A stretch of 64,000 bases of DNA from Monosporascus cannonballus (GCA_004154925.1 QJNS01000083.1:62001-126000); one strand, 5' to 3'. Positions 45,808 through 58,892 are shown, counted from the first letter of the stretch. The notes: a model not told the origin generated them from the sequence alone. Numbers and translations: made by a program.

Positions 45808-48800
45808 CGATTTTCCTTTTCCTAAAATTTTACCCTTAAGATTTCTTTTTTTCTGGTAAGTCTTTTTTATATACCTTTAATATATTTTCCGATATATCCA
45901 AACGTCGTTTTCGCAAATCCGAATAACAATTTGCCTTGGTTAATTTAATTAAGTTCGAAGGTTTTAACGCGATGCCTTATTTTTTGTTCTGTTCGGCAAT
46001 TTAATTATCAAATAATAAATAAGGTTTTTCGTTATAAGGAATATGTCCGTCGAGGTCGTTCGTATAACGGAATAGGAATCCTTATTTCCATAATTAATCG
46101 CCATATCGCAAAATCGAAAAGATTAAAAAAAAAAAAAAACTAATAGCCGAAAAATCTTTATCCGAAGTTTTTGCGCGTTTTTTTCGCATATATCGTTAAC
46201 GTTAGCATCATTAATTTCAGGGTGCGAAATTTATTAATCGTGCTTTTTAATCCTTGGATAATTCCGATAACTTTACGCAATTGGAATCGGAATCCGTAAT
46301 CGAGATTTAGGCCTCAGGAAAGGTGGACGTCATTAATTGGAATACGGTAAACTAAGGGTTTCCTTTCGTAAATCTCGTAAACTAGGATACCATTATTTCG
46401 GACGGTTCCGCCGTTATTAATAAAAATTCTTTAATAAACGCTAAACGCCAATAAGATTTTTAGCGAGTTCCCAGGTATTCTCGGAATTTGGGTGCTTTTT
46501 CCATTTGATTAGATATTAAATAAGTCCGTTTTATTTTCGTATATCGAAAATCTTTTTTACTTCGTATGCTTATTCGTCTTTTACTTCCACGTCGTTTTAT
46601 ACCGTATATACCTTAATTATATTTACTGCTAATTCGAATAAGGAAATATAAAAAATTAAATAAAATTTGATTTTTAGTAAAAGCTCCAATTAATAATTAT
46701 TTTCTAATATTTTTTGGCGATCTTGTATAAACCGATATATTTAAAATCGAATTTTTTACTAGGTCGTTTTATTTAAATATTTTTATGACAAAGAAAATTA
46801 TTTCCCCCTTTTCGAAAGTTAATTTTTTTAACTTTTTCTAATTATAATATTTACTTATTTAATTTCGTACGAATTCTAATTTTATCTTTATTTCTTAATA
46901 TAATTATCGTAATTATTTTAACGTAAAAATTACTTTAACATTAATTGGACCGTCGTCGCCTATTTTTTTGTAAATTTCTAAAATAAAACCAAAATTTACG
47001 TTCGTAAATATTATCTTAATATTTTTATAACAACTAATATTATAAATTAATTAAGCAATCGATAACTTTTTAACCCAATTATTTTATTCGTAATTAATAT
47101 AATATCGGAAATAAATTTCCAAAATTTAATTTATTTATTTTGTTTATTTATTTATTTAAGGTTTAAATACGTTAAATAATTTGTAATTTAGGCCAATTTG
47201 TACTATTAGGCCTTGCCAAAATTTAAATACGAATATCGATCTTTTATTTGATATAATATTTTATTAATAATCCGTATATGCTGAAAATATGTTTAAAAAA
47301 TATATACCAGTTATTCGGCGTTTATATCCTTATAATATGATAAGAAATAAGAAAATTTCGTAAATCGATCGACGATTACAAAGATATTATCGTAATATAT
47401 TCCTATAATTAGATTTTTTAACATAAAAAGTTTAATAATAAAATCGAATGTAACTAAATACCATAATTATTCTGCGATTAATAATAGCTGTAGTTTTCCG
47501 TATAACTTATGTCGTTATGCCTTTGCTTTGGCGCAAACGTCGTATTGCCGTATAATTTTTTATACCGTTAATTTTATTTTAGGAAAAGAATATATGCATT
47601 AAAATCTTTTTAGGGTTTTGTAAATCCCTAAATATCCATGTAATTAATGTTTATATATTTTTCGTATTAAATCCTTTTAATATTTTTTAGTACTTATATT
47701 TTATCCGTTTTTTGGTTTTTTAAGAGATTATCGTTATATTATTGGATTTTTTAATATATATTGTTAAGTATTGCCCGAATTATCGTAATTTATCGTAAGC
47801 GTAAATATCTTTTTGTAATAGTATTAAAAATTATATGGCTAATTTTAACCAATTTTGTTTCGAAATCCGGTTGTTTGTTTAAAGTATTTGCTTTGCCGTT
47901 TTCCGATCTTTTCTTATAAATGATAACGAAGTCGAAGTTCGCTAATTTTTCCGCGTAACGAAATTATCGTTTTGTAAATTCCTTAATTATGATAAATCGG
48001 GTAAGATTTTAATAATCCGTATAAACCTTAACCTGGTGCAAACTTCCTTTTAGGAAATGCCTAAATTCCCGAAATATTATAATAATGGCCATAAATTCCT
48101 TATTTGGAATACCGTAATTACGTTCGGTTTTTTTTAACTTGTACGAAAAGAATATAATAAGGTATAATTTGCCTTAATTATTTCGTTATCCGATTATTAC
48201 GTTTAATGCGTAATTCGAAATATCGGTTTTTAATTTAACGGGGCGGTTTAAATCGTATATAATTAGTATTAGTTCGCTGATAATCGTATCCTTAATATCT
48301 TAAAATGCCTTTTTTATATTTGGCATTTATTTAAATTCTTTTTTTTTCGTAAAATTTATTAGGGGTATTGTTATTTTGCTAAAATTTCGAATAAATTTCC
48401 TATAATAATTGGCGAATCCAAGGAATACCTATACCTCCTTAATTATCGTTAGCATTTATTATTTTGTAATTGCAGCGATTTTTTTAAAATTTATTTTGAT
48501 ATATCTTAAGGTAATAATATGTCCTAAATATTCCATTTCTTATATATGGAATTAACTTTTTTTAGCATTAATAAATAACCTTACGTTTTATAAAACTTAA
48601 AAAACTTTATAAACGTATTCTGCGTATATTTTTTCTGTTTTTGAAAAAATAAAAATATCGTTAAGATAACAAACGACAAAAATATTAAAGTATTTTTGTA
48701 ATACGTAATTTATTATCCGCTAAAAAGTTATTAATACGTTCGTAAATCCCATTAATATAACCAAATACTTAAATAATTCATATTTCGTTTTAAAAGCTAT

Positions 48801-51756
48801 TTTTTATTCGTATTCTTTTTTAATTTTAATAAAATTATATCTATTTTTAAGATCAAATATTATAAATTATTTGGCTCCGTAAAGTCGATTTTTTATTTCT
48901 GTAATTAAGGGTAATAATATTTGATTTTTAATAATAACGTCGTTTAATTATCGATAATCGATTATAAGTCGCAATTTCCCATTCTTTTTAGGTACGAAAA
49001 ATATCGGGTACCTTGCCGGTAATTTCGAAAGTCGAATCCATTCTTTTTATAACCAATTTTTTAGATATTCCCTAAGAATACGTAATTCGTTTCCGCTAAG
49101 GTTATAAATGGGGTAAAACTTTGTCGAAAATCCTTTTTTAAGGATTATTTCGTAATTTTATTCGTTATATTTCGGTAACTTTATATCGAATTCCTTTTTA
49201 AAGAATTATTTGTATCTATAATATTATGGTAATATATTAATTAGGTTTTCTAATTTATCAAGCAATTATTTTTATTATTTTAAATCTTTATTTAATTATT
49301 TTAATTGCGCTTTAATAATAATAATAATACGTCGTATTTTTCTTTAATATCTGTTTTTTTATGTTTTGTTCCTTTGGGTAATAAGGTATTTATCATATTT
49401 TTATGCCTATATTTATCGTTATTATCGATCAAATATTAAAATCTTAATTTTTTTTTCTTTCGTTTATTAATAAAAAATAAAACGAATTTTACCAAGCTAA
49501 TTTTTCCGTTAATCAAAATTCCGTATTGGCGTATCCATAATAATCCTAAAATTATATCGTAATTTCCGAATAAAACGATATCGAAATTAATTATTTAATA
49601 TTATTCTTTAATAAAAATCTCGAAATAATTAATTTTGCGTATAATTTTTTCGTTATAATAAGCGAATTCTTAAGCTTCGGCATTCGTCGTTATATAAAAT
49701 TCCAATTTATATTTCCATAGCAATTTAAGCTTATTAACCATATCCGGTATAATATAATTTCCACCCAGAACTCCGTAATCCACCATTGCGGTATACCAGT
49801 ATATTCCGATTCGTATTTCCAAAGTGATAAGGTCGTTAACGTTTCCTATTATCGCGTTTAAAGCCTTTTTTAGGAATTTTCTTTAATTTCTTTGGGTTTT
49901 GTTATTTTACGGCTTTTTTATAAATAATCTTTTTTTTTAATTTCTGTTCGAATTTATCGAGCTTTATCTATGTTTCTATATATAACGCGTTAAGTTATTG
50001 TATTTATTGTTATTATTAGCGTATTATTTTTTCGAACCGTATTAATTATTCTTGGTTTTTTTATAATTTTTTTTCTATTAAGTAAATTATTTTTTTATAT
50101 TTGCGATTAAATCTTATTATACGTCATTTTGGCTGTTATTCCAAAGATCTCCTATAAATTAACGTATTTTTTCCTTAATAACCTTTTTTTCTTAAGGATC
50201 CGTAATAAATACTAATTGAAAATAAAAATCCATAATAATATTTTAATAATACTTTTTTACTGTACGCTAAATTAACTCCTTTTCCGTTTAATAATTATAT
50301 TATTTATAATAATAAAAAAGGTTTTTTTGCGAATATTATTTTCCTTTAAGTAAATTCTTTATTTCGGCCAATTATTGGATATTTCCTAAAACTATAGTTC
50401 GAAATTATTAATATTATTACTTATTATTCTTATTATGCCCGGTACGGTTTGGAAAATCGAATTCCTTATAATATATTCGGGTAATTCGTACGTTAATATA
50501 TTATTTCCATTTTTCGTAATCGGGATATTTTCGTCGTCGACAATGTATGGCGTATATTTTACCGTATCGATTAAGTATTCCGGAATAAAGTTTTTCTATT
50601 TAATCCCGGTATTCGTATAACCATCCTTATAACGCCTTTTGTTATGTTTACAACGTTTGTTAAATTAATTTTCTGGCTTTTCGTATTTTTCGTCGAATTT
50701 TTTGTCGTAATAATTCTGGTTGGACCTTTTATTATAGGCTTAATATATATTTGGCTTAGATTATGTTAATAGCTTTACTGTCGTTTCCTTAATTATTTCT
50801 GGATTATCTTTCCGGTATAAGGATTTAATTATTTTGTCGTAACTTTTTAGGTTTTTTATATTTGTAAGCCTTATATCCCATTTTGCCGTAATTAAAGTAC
50901 TTAATCTGGCTTTAATCTTATTTATGGGTAATGCCGAATTTCATAAGTTCTGGCGCCGTTCCGTAAGAAATAAGGGATACGTTTCGTTTTTTCCCCTGGT
51001 TAAACTTGTTATATCCCGAACGTAAAACATATTATCCCTTTTTTTTGTCGTTTTTTAAATTATCGGTTATTAATTTTAATTGCCTTTATAATATACCGGT
51101 TTAAGATAATTAGTCGTTCGATTTAAATAATCTTATTTTTCATATCGTTTTTTAGCTTTTCATAAAATATATCGATAAAGGCGTTAATTTCGTTATTTTC
51201 TTATCTTGCTTTAATTGTAAAATTTTTAAAGGTTACGGGATATTTAGATATAGGTTTTTTTGTCGAAATTATAAAAGTTATTAAGCCGTTAATTATTTTT
51301 TATCCGGATTACCGAAATTATCGCGTATTTTATTTTTGAAATTGATATAAGTTAAAAAAATCTTATTAGTAAAATTTTTCTTATTTATTTTTTCTATTTC
51401 CAGAAATTTTTTTATAATAGGTTTAAATTAGTTAATCGTATTTTTATTAGGCATATTTTTATTATTAGGACTATATTCGCTAGGTTATTAAAATTTAAAA
51501 AACGAAAGTAAATTCGTACTTAAATTAAAAAAGTTTAAAGGTTGCTTTTTTTATCGTAAGGTTCTGGCTTTTTGGGCTTTATACGGGCGAAAAAAGGTTA
51601 GGTAAATGTAGCCTTAAGTTGTCGAACTTTTTTCTCCAGTTCCCGAATTCGAGCTTAAAACTGTTAAGTAAGGGTTTTTTAAATATTGGTCGATATTTTG
51701 ACAGTATTAAATATTGTTTAAAGTTTAATGGTATTACTGAATAAAAGTTTATAACG

Positions 51757-52136
51757 TATAACGAATTAAGCGGTTTAACCAATTATTAAACCTTAAGTCG
51801 ACGGGTTTATGTTAGTAGGAATATCGTAAGAATCTAAGTAATAAATATAGTAACGTATTACGTTTCGTAATACTAAGGGTGTTTTAGATAATGAATTATT
51901 ATAATGCAAATACTTGATATTAATAAGTATTTCAAGCTGAAGTTATTTAAATTATGGAATTAATAAGCGTATATATTTTTTTTCGTTTAGCTGGCTTACT
52001 ATCAGTAAGTTAGTGATCCGGCTTACTGGCTTATTACCAGTAAGTTGGTGGTCCATTACGTGACCTGATCCACATAGTTTTCTTGGCTTTCCTGTTGCGA
52101 CCGTTTCTGGAGGCCGTGGCTTGTCAGGTCGTGACA
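51757..52136 (-). repeat. 5' LTR of element 3 (U3 type B)
   Basis: In plus orientation it starts TATAACGAATTAAGCGG and ends GGTCGTGACA, keeping the less mutated outer end. It carries two copies of the ~36-bp unit at about 51,990-52,060. Internal sequence begins on the left with ...TTATAACG, the junction seen in elements 1 and 2. Confidence 0.88.
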
Positions 52137-52141
52137 TAATA

Positions 52142-53412
52142 ATATTTTAATTACAAACAAAATTATTAAGTTAAGAAATTATTAATTGTATAATTAGTTT
52201 ATAATATTAATTATTACGAAAGTATTAAAATAATATTAATAAAAATAAATTTTGGATTTAAAAGTTTATAAAAAATACGTAATAATACTGTAATTAATAT
52301 TAAAATAATTCTGATATTAAGATAATTACGATAATTATATTAGGAAATAAAACTGGAATTCGTACGTAATTAAATAAGTAAATACTATAATTAAAAAATT
52401 AAAAAATAATTAATTTTCGAAAAAAGGACATAATTTGTTTCGTTACCAACAAATATATAAACAAAACGACTTAATAAATTATTCGATTTTAAATATATTA
52501 GTTTATTTAAAATTGCCAAACAACTTTAAAAAATAATTATTAATTAAATGTTTTATAAAACATTATTTTTTTCAGATTTTTTTATTCGAATTAATAACGG
52601 ATATAATTAAAGCATATACAGCATAAAATAATATGAAAATAACAAACAAATAAGTATATAAAATAAAAAAAGTTTCGATATACAAAAATAAAACGGATTT
52701 ACCTAATACCTAATTAAGTAAAAAAAAGTACCCGGATTCCGAAAATATCTAGAAACCTGCCAAAAGTCTTATTAGCGCCCAGCGTTTATTAAAAAGTTTT
52801 TATCAATAACGACGAAACTACTAGAAATAATGGTATTCTAATCCATAAGATCTAAAAAAGAAAATTCTTGGTCTACCGTATTCTAATTAATAATATTTAC
52901 CTTACTTAAATCCTATACCTCAATTACAAACTTTAATTCCAATTATATAAGATTGTTAAAATCGTCTAAGAACTAAAAGGTACGATTAATAAATTTCGCA
53001 CCCTGGGATTAATAATATTAACGTTAATAACATATACGAAAAAAATGCGAAAAAATTTCGGATAAAAGCTTTTCGGCCGTAAATTTTTGCTTTTTTAATT
53101 TTTCGATTTTACGATATAACGATTAATTATAAATATAAGGATTTTTATTTTATTATATAAACGATTTCGACGAACATATTTTTTATAACGAAAAATCCCG
53201 TCCATTATTTGGTAATTAAATTATCGAAAAAAATAAGAAAAATAAGGTATTACGTCAAAACCTTTACGTTTAATTAAATTAATCAAAATAAATCGCTATT
53301 CGAATTTGCGGAAACAACGTTTAAATATACCGGAAAATATATTAAATAAATGGAAAAAAGTTTATTAAGTGAAAAAGAAACTCTTAAGAGTAAGATTTGT
53401 AAAAAAAAATCG
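52142..53412 (+). pseudogene. Element 2 internal region, second part (integrase end, GPY/F, chromodomain)
   Basis: This resumes the integrase cut at 45427 and aligns with 37,140 onward of element 1. The GPY/F segment lies near 52,430-52,600 and the degraded chromodomain near 52,655-52,805. A 3' non-coding part follows, ending at an A-rich polypurine-like run (53400-53409) before the LTR. All frames are broken. Confidence 0.8.
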
Positions 53413-53798
53413 TGTTATAACCTAGCGAGCCACGGTCTCCAAAAACGGTCTGCCACGACCCAACCATAAGTGCGCGGTAGGGCAAGTTACGTGATGGATT
53501 ACCAATTTACTAGTGGTAAGCCAGTAAGCTGGATCATTAATTCACTAATAGTAAACCAGTAAACCGGATCACTAACTTACTAATGGTAAGTTAATAAACC
53601 AGATTAAGATATATACGCTTATTATTTCCATAGTTTAGATAACTTTAGCTTATAATAATAATTCGTTACCTAAAATACCCTTAATATTACGAGACGTAAT
53701 ACGTTACTGTATTTATTGCTTAGTTTTTTATAATATTTCTGCCAACATTTACCCGTACAACTAAGGTTTAATAATTTGTTAAACCCTAAGCCGTTACA
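53413..53798 (+). repeat. 3' LTR of element 2 (U3 type B)
   Basis: It starts TGTTATAACCTAGCGAGCC and ends CTAAGCCGTTACA, followed by CTCTA. At 386 bp it is longer than the 5' LTR because it has three copies of a ~36-bp unit (TTTACTAGTGGTAAGCCAGT and variants) at about 53,490-53,607 where the 5' LTR has one. Confidence 0.88.
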
Positions 53799-56082
53799 CT
53801 CTAATATATTCATTATATATATTTTAATGAAAGCATTTAAAATTTTGTAACTGTTTTTAAAATATATTTATTATTTCGTTATTACAAATATTTATCGTTT
53901 AATTATTATATACTTAATTACTTTAATCCGTTTAATTTTTGCATTATTTTTAAAACTATGATTATGTAATTAAAAGGTTTTAAAACATCCTTTTTAAAAT
54001 AAGCTTTTAAATATTTACTACAAAACATTTTAATAATATAATATTTTTAAATTTTGTATGAATACAACATTTAATATATTATAAAAAAAGTATTAACTTT
54101 AATATAGTGCGAATATTACTTTTCTTTATAATATAGATTTTCTAAATAAGTATAATTAACGAATTGTTTTAAATAAACCGAACAGATCGAAATTTAAAGA
54201 TTCTATCAAAATATATAATAGAAATTATATTTTTTATATTACTTAAAATTGAATAATTTAAATTAAGACGTTAAGAAATTTATTCATTTATTTTATTTAT
54301 TATTAATCGAATTAAAGAACTTGCGATTCGAAAATTATTAATTATTTTAATAATTAAATTTAAATACAATAATATTAATCGAATTTATTACATTAACTTA
54401 TAATACCAACAAATATCAAAACTTCATAATGATTAAAAACTTATTTAATTATATATATATTAACAAATATATAATAAATTCCGAAAACTTTAAATTATAA
54501 TTATTACTAATTAATGTAATTATTTAACTTTTTAAAAAACTATTAAGATATTTTTACTTAATTTTTCTGTTATTTAAATTATTATAATAAAAAAACAGAT
54601 TTGAAAATAGATTTCTACTTTAATTATTATTCGTAAAAAACTTCGTAAAGTAATATAAAATTATATATAAAATAATGGATAGCTGTGAGCTAGAGTAAGA
54701 TGATTTTCAACTAGTCGCAAAGTATATTCTAAGAAGTAAATATATTAGGTTACTTTATCTAGTATTTCCTATTAGCTGCTAGATAGTGGATTTATATTAA
54801 TAAGTGAGTTGATAGCTAATTAGTAATTAATCGCTTATTAGCTTTATCTTATAAGGGTTATATTTTTATAACTATTTTTAAACTATTAGTTTTTAACAGT
54901 ATTATTATTATTTTGGTATAACGTATTTGCAACTTTAGTTACATACGTTTGTCGATAATTCTCCGTTTTTGGATACGTAAGTTATATTATATTATAAGTG
55001 GTTGTCGTAGTAATCAATACGTGTTATATTAGAAAATTTATTATATTTTGTTCAGTTTCTTACTTTAATCGTTTTTAACCTCGTTTTATTTATTTTCTTT
55101 TTTCTCGAGTTTTTATTTTTATTTATTTTTTTTGCGTACGTATTTCGGTTAACTTCTTTTACCTTTATTTTGTATCGTTTTTTTTTTCGATCGTTTTACG
55201 TACAGTGTTTGTTTTATTTTCGTTTATAATATTTATTTTTCGCAAATAATTTCACGAAAAGTAATATTTTAATATTAATAATAATTGAGATTGTTTTAAT
55301 GTTATCTCTTTGACGTCAACGATAAAATAAATATTAATCGTATAACGAGCGATAACAAGCCGTACTGTATTTATGTAATATAACGTTATTTCGATTACTG
55401 TATAATTTACGTTTAGATTTCGACCGGTTTTAATTATATCGTAATTAATTATTACTATAACACTTTATATATAATAAGTATTTATTTTTAATATTGTTAA
55501 TGTCGCCGTTTAATTTACGTTTAAATTTCGATTATTTTTTAAAGGTATTAGCTAAATCGCTTTTAAATTTAGTACCAATACTTAGGAAATAATCGATAAA
55601 TTCGAAAAGGATCGTATTATAGAAAACTCGTAAGAACGCGTTAATATATTTGCGATCGGTCGCCGACTTAACGTTTTTCGTAAAGCTAAATTCGTTTTTG
55701 ATACGGTTATCGTTAAAGAATATTATTTTCTTAATACATCGAAAATAAATGTCAGATCGTCTCTTATAGCTGCGAAAGTTTAATTTTAACGTCGTTTTAT
55801 AGGTTTGCAAATTTAGTTTTTTTTTTAATATTACAATATTTTTCTTATTATTTTGCGATTTATTTCCGATTAGACGTAATTTTAAAGTATTTTATATAAA
55901 TACAGCGATTTTCGAAAGCCGTTATACCGTTATATTTTTCAGTTACGAGTATTTTTCGCTTATTGTTTTTAATATTTATTAATAACTAAATTAAAAAATA
56001 TTTTTACTCGATAAGGTTGTTATTAAGCTCAAATACATTAAGCGTTTTAAAAACGGCGCCTTATTTTTAACTAGTAACAGAT
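53799..56082. other. AT-rich, RIP-like sequence of unassigned origin
   Basis: This 2.3-kb stretch lies between the element 2 and element 4 insertions and is the older background they share. It is AT-rich, with a slightly more complex patch at about 54,680-54,880. It includes one minus-strand open stretch (55532-55810). I found no paired LTRs or known transposon domains, so it is probably an older decayed transposon. Confidence 0.4.
55532..55810 (-). pseudogene. Open protein-like remnant in AT-rich DNA, family unknown
   Basis: Ninety-two codons are open on the minus strand, including KNVKSATDRKYINAFLRVFY and FIDYFLSIGTKFKSDLANT. The composition is protein-like rather than random for DNA this AT-rich, so it probably survives from an older transposon protein. 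I do not recognise the family and there is no gene structure around it. Confidence 0.3.
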
Positions 56083-56387
56083 TATAACGACTAGACTAAT
56101 TAATCAACTATTTAATCTACTTTGTACGAATTTATATTGTAAGCTAAAATTATCTAAATTATGGAAAATAACGAACATATATATCTTATAAGGATTCTTT
56201 CTAATCTTTAGATCTTCTTAGAACTTTTGTTTTAATAATTCTTCTAACTCTTTTTATCTTCTTAGATCTCTTATAGTAATCTTTTTCTAGATCTATAAAT
56301 CTATTCGGATTTTTATTACGTAACCAGGTAAAGGTGGTCTTAAGTATTTTAACCCTTTCTTTTGACAAATCCGATTAGTTTTTAATA
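56083..56387 (-). repeat. 3' LTR of element 4 (U3 type C), with internal deletion
   Basis: It starts TATAACGACTAGACTAATTA and ends GATTAGTTTTTAATA. It matches the 63181-63573 LTR but lacks about 88 bases between two TTTATATT/TTATATT words, consistent with a deletion between short direct repeats. Confidence 0.7.
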
Positions 56388-56624
56388 TAGTCTTTTTTAT
56401 TCTAAGATTTTCGCTTTTAAAACTTTTTAGTAAGTTTTTTTCCTTTTTTCGTACCTTATTATATTTAGAAAAATTGCTAAATACTGCAAGCGCGTTAACT
56501 AAAAGATAAAACGTAACGCCTTAATTATTTTTATTTTGAATTCTGATTTTGAAACTATGCTCTGTACTTAATATTTTCATAACAAGGAAAAATGTATTAT
56601 ATTAAAGAGTTTTATTCGTTATAA

Positions 56625-57160
56625 CAATTATATTCTTCACCAGCAGAACTACGATAGCTTAAATACACCAATTACCTTTTTGCGCAATATTACGCCGGAA
56701 AATAAACGGTTATAATATAAAAAAATCCTGGCTAAAAAACGCTTACTTCGTTTTTAACAAAAACTAAACGAATCCATTTCCCGTTTTCAGCGGTTACGGT
56801 AATAACACAAGTAATTCCACCAGAAGGGCGTAAAAATAATGCAACGAGAGCTTCAGTCTTTGAACGAACTGGAAAACAAAAAAAAAAACAGGAATAATAA
56901 CAGTTAAAGGCCGCCATCACAGTTATTTGTAAGATAATGCAGCTCTCTATAGCCAAAAGGGCTAGAACAGGACCCCATATATCCTGATAAGACGTCTCCA
57001 AATATCAAGAAAAGTAACTAGTTGCTGATATAGCACAGAAGGGTTTGGAATTGCTGATCTTTTGGTCTTGTAGTTAGCGTCGCACTCTCGCTTATCTCAC
57101 ATTATTACGTTAGCATAGACCGTAACCGACTAGCCCGACTTCTCAGTTATTAATTAGTCG
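56625..57160. other. Island of non-RIP sequence inside element 4
   Basis: About 530 bases of ordinary composition are embedded in AT-rich sequence, between the element 4 3' non-coding region and its chromodomain region. A 90-codon minus-strand ORF (56732-57001, starting METSYQDIWGPVLALLAIES) lies inside but has no recognised motif. Near 57,064-57,100 the sequence TTGTAGTTAGCGTCGCACTC resembles a tRNA A-box region, which could hint at a SINE. Edges are approximate. Confidence 0.45.
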
Positions 57161-57368
57161 ATTATTAACTGGGATACTTCTGTTGTCACTAGTAAAAGTT
57201 CTTCAATAAACGTTAGACATTTATAAGATTCTTTGTCGATTTCTAGATATTCTCGGAAATTGGGTGGTTTTTTCATTTAATTAAGTACTAAATAAATCTA
57301 CCCTATTTCCGTACGTCTAAGATTTTCTTTATTTTGTAAATTATATTATCTTTTGCCTTTACGTTGTT

Positions 57369-57653
57369 TTATACTCTATATATTTTAATAAAATCTGTTA
57401 TTAATTTAAATAAAACAATAATAAATATTAAATAAAATTTAACTTTTAGTAGCAATTTCTGCTGGTAATTATTTTGTAAAATCGTTTTGTTAATTTTATA
57501 TAGGCCGATATATTTGAAGTCGAATATTTGATTTAGGCGTTTTATTTTAATATTTTTAATAACTAAGTAAATTATCTTGCTTTTTTCGAAAATTAATCCC
57601 TTTAACCTTTTTTGGTTATAATATTTGCTTATTTGATTACGTTCGAATTCCAT
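57369..57653 (-). pseudogene. Element 4 integrase C-terminus / GPY/F remnant
   Basis: This 94-codon open stretch retains a recognisable integrase tail: KIIYLVIKNIKIKRLNQIF, then FDFKYIGLYKINKTI. The DFK..GLY/GPY pattern is typical of the region just before the chromodomain of gypsy elements. It aligns with about 37,430-37,590 of element 1. Flanking stops show it is a surviving fragment. Confidence 0.65.
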
Positions 57654-58892
57654 TTTTATTTTTGTTTCTTAATATAAATATTTAAGCTATTTTAATATTA
57701 GGATTATTTTAACGTTAACTCGGTTTTTTTATAAAAATCCCGGTATACTTTTAGCGTAAAATCAAAATTGGCGTCAATTAAAGTAATTTTAATACTTTTG
57801 TAAAAACAAATATTATAAGCCAACTAGATAGTAAATAATTTCTTTACCTAATTATTTCATTTATAATTAATATAATATCGCCAATGTATTTCCAATATCT
57901 GGTTCAACTGTTTTATTTATCCGTCCGTTTAGAATTTAAATACGTTAAATTACTTATAATTTAAATGAATTTATAATATAAAGCTTTGCCAAAACTTCGA
58001 AATAAACGTAATTTCTTTATTTAAAATAATTTTATATAGTAATCTATATATATTAAAACGTTTATAGAGAAAATACATAGCATTTATTCCGTATTTGTAT
58101 TTTTCGAATAAGGTAGAAAATAAAAAAGTTTCGTAAATTAATTAACGATAACGAAAATATTAACGTAATATATTTCTATTACTAAACTTTGGGATAAGAG
58201 AAATTTAATAATAAAATTTATAATAACTAAGTCTTATAGTCGTTTTAAAACTAGTAATGATTGTAATTTTTTATAAGATTTATATTATCGTATTTTTGTT
58301 TTATTATTTAAATCGCATTATTTTCGAATTCTTTAAACTATTATGTTTATTTTTAAAAAATAATATGTACGTTAAAGCCGTTTTATAGTCTCATAAATCT
58401 CTAGATATCTATATAGCTAATGTTTATATATTTTTAATACCCAATCCTCCTTGTAGTTTTCTAGAATTTATATTTTGTCTATTTCTTTGGTTTTCAGAAA
58501 AACCCTTATTATATTGCTGAAATTTCTAGTATATATCAAAACGTACTGCTCGAATTATTGCAATTTGTCGTAAACGTAATGATCTTTTTATAATAATATT
58601 ACAAATTATATAATTAACTTTAACTAATTTCTTTTCGAAATCTAATATTTGTTTAAGGCATCGACTTTGCCGTTTTCTACGCCTTTTTTTATAAATAATA
58701 ACGAAATCGAAATTTGTAAATTTCTCTACGTATCTTAATTATCGTCCTATAAATTCTTTAGTCGTAATAAAACTTGTAAAATTCTGATAATCTGTATAAA
58801 CTTTAATTTGATAAACCTTTCCTTAAAGAAATATTTAAACTCTTTAAAAGCTATAACGATAACTATAAACTTTTTATTTGAAATATCGTAAT

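Larger units (their letters stand above)
45428..52136 (-). mobile_element. Element 3: full-length decayed Ty3/gypsy chromodomain retrotransposon, nested in element 2
   Basis: Two 380-bp inverted-orientation LTRs (45428-45807 and 51757-52136) bound a 6,709-bp element on the minus strand. The flanks are CAATA (45423-45427) and TAATA (52137-52141), a 5-bp target duplication differing by C/T. Removing it rejoins the element 2 integrase in a way that aligns with the uninterrupted element 1. In minus orientation the degraded chromodomain lies at about 46,425-46,575, RNase H near 48,060-48,250, and reverse transcriptase near 48,650-49,030 with the catalytic motif as YLND (48657-48668). The protease/gag region runs from about 49,700 to 51,740. 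Every domain has stops. Confidence 0.9.
31523..53798 (+). mobile_element. Element 2: nested host copy of a Ty3/gypsy chromodomain retrotransposon
   Basis: The 5' LTR starts TGTCATGACC at 31523 and the 3' LTR ends GTTACA at 53798. The flanks are CTTTA (31518-31522) and CTCTA (53799-53803), a 5-bp target duplication differing by one C/T. The body is split: 5' LTR 31523-31837, internal 40669-45427, internal plus 3' LTR 52142-53798. These total about 6.73 kb, matching elements 1 and 3. Decayed domains occur in order: zinc knuckle near 41,700, reverse transcriptase at 43,556-43,930, RNase H at about 44,270-44,690, integrase at 45,100-45,427 continuing after 52,142, then the GPY/F region and chromodomain (about 52,430-52,805). 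Stops interrupt all of them. Integrase before chromodomain and after RT/RNase H is the Ty3/gypsy chromodomain-clade order. Confidence 0.85.

Noticed and set aside
50435..50620. Plus-strand 61-codon ORF in element 3
   Set aside because: It is antisense to the decayed protease/gag region of a minus-strand retrotransposon.
56732..57001. Minus-strand ORF of 89 residues in the non-RIP island as a real gene
   Set aside because: No promoter, splice or family evidence; kept only as a remark within the island.
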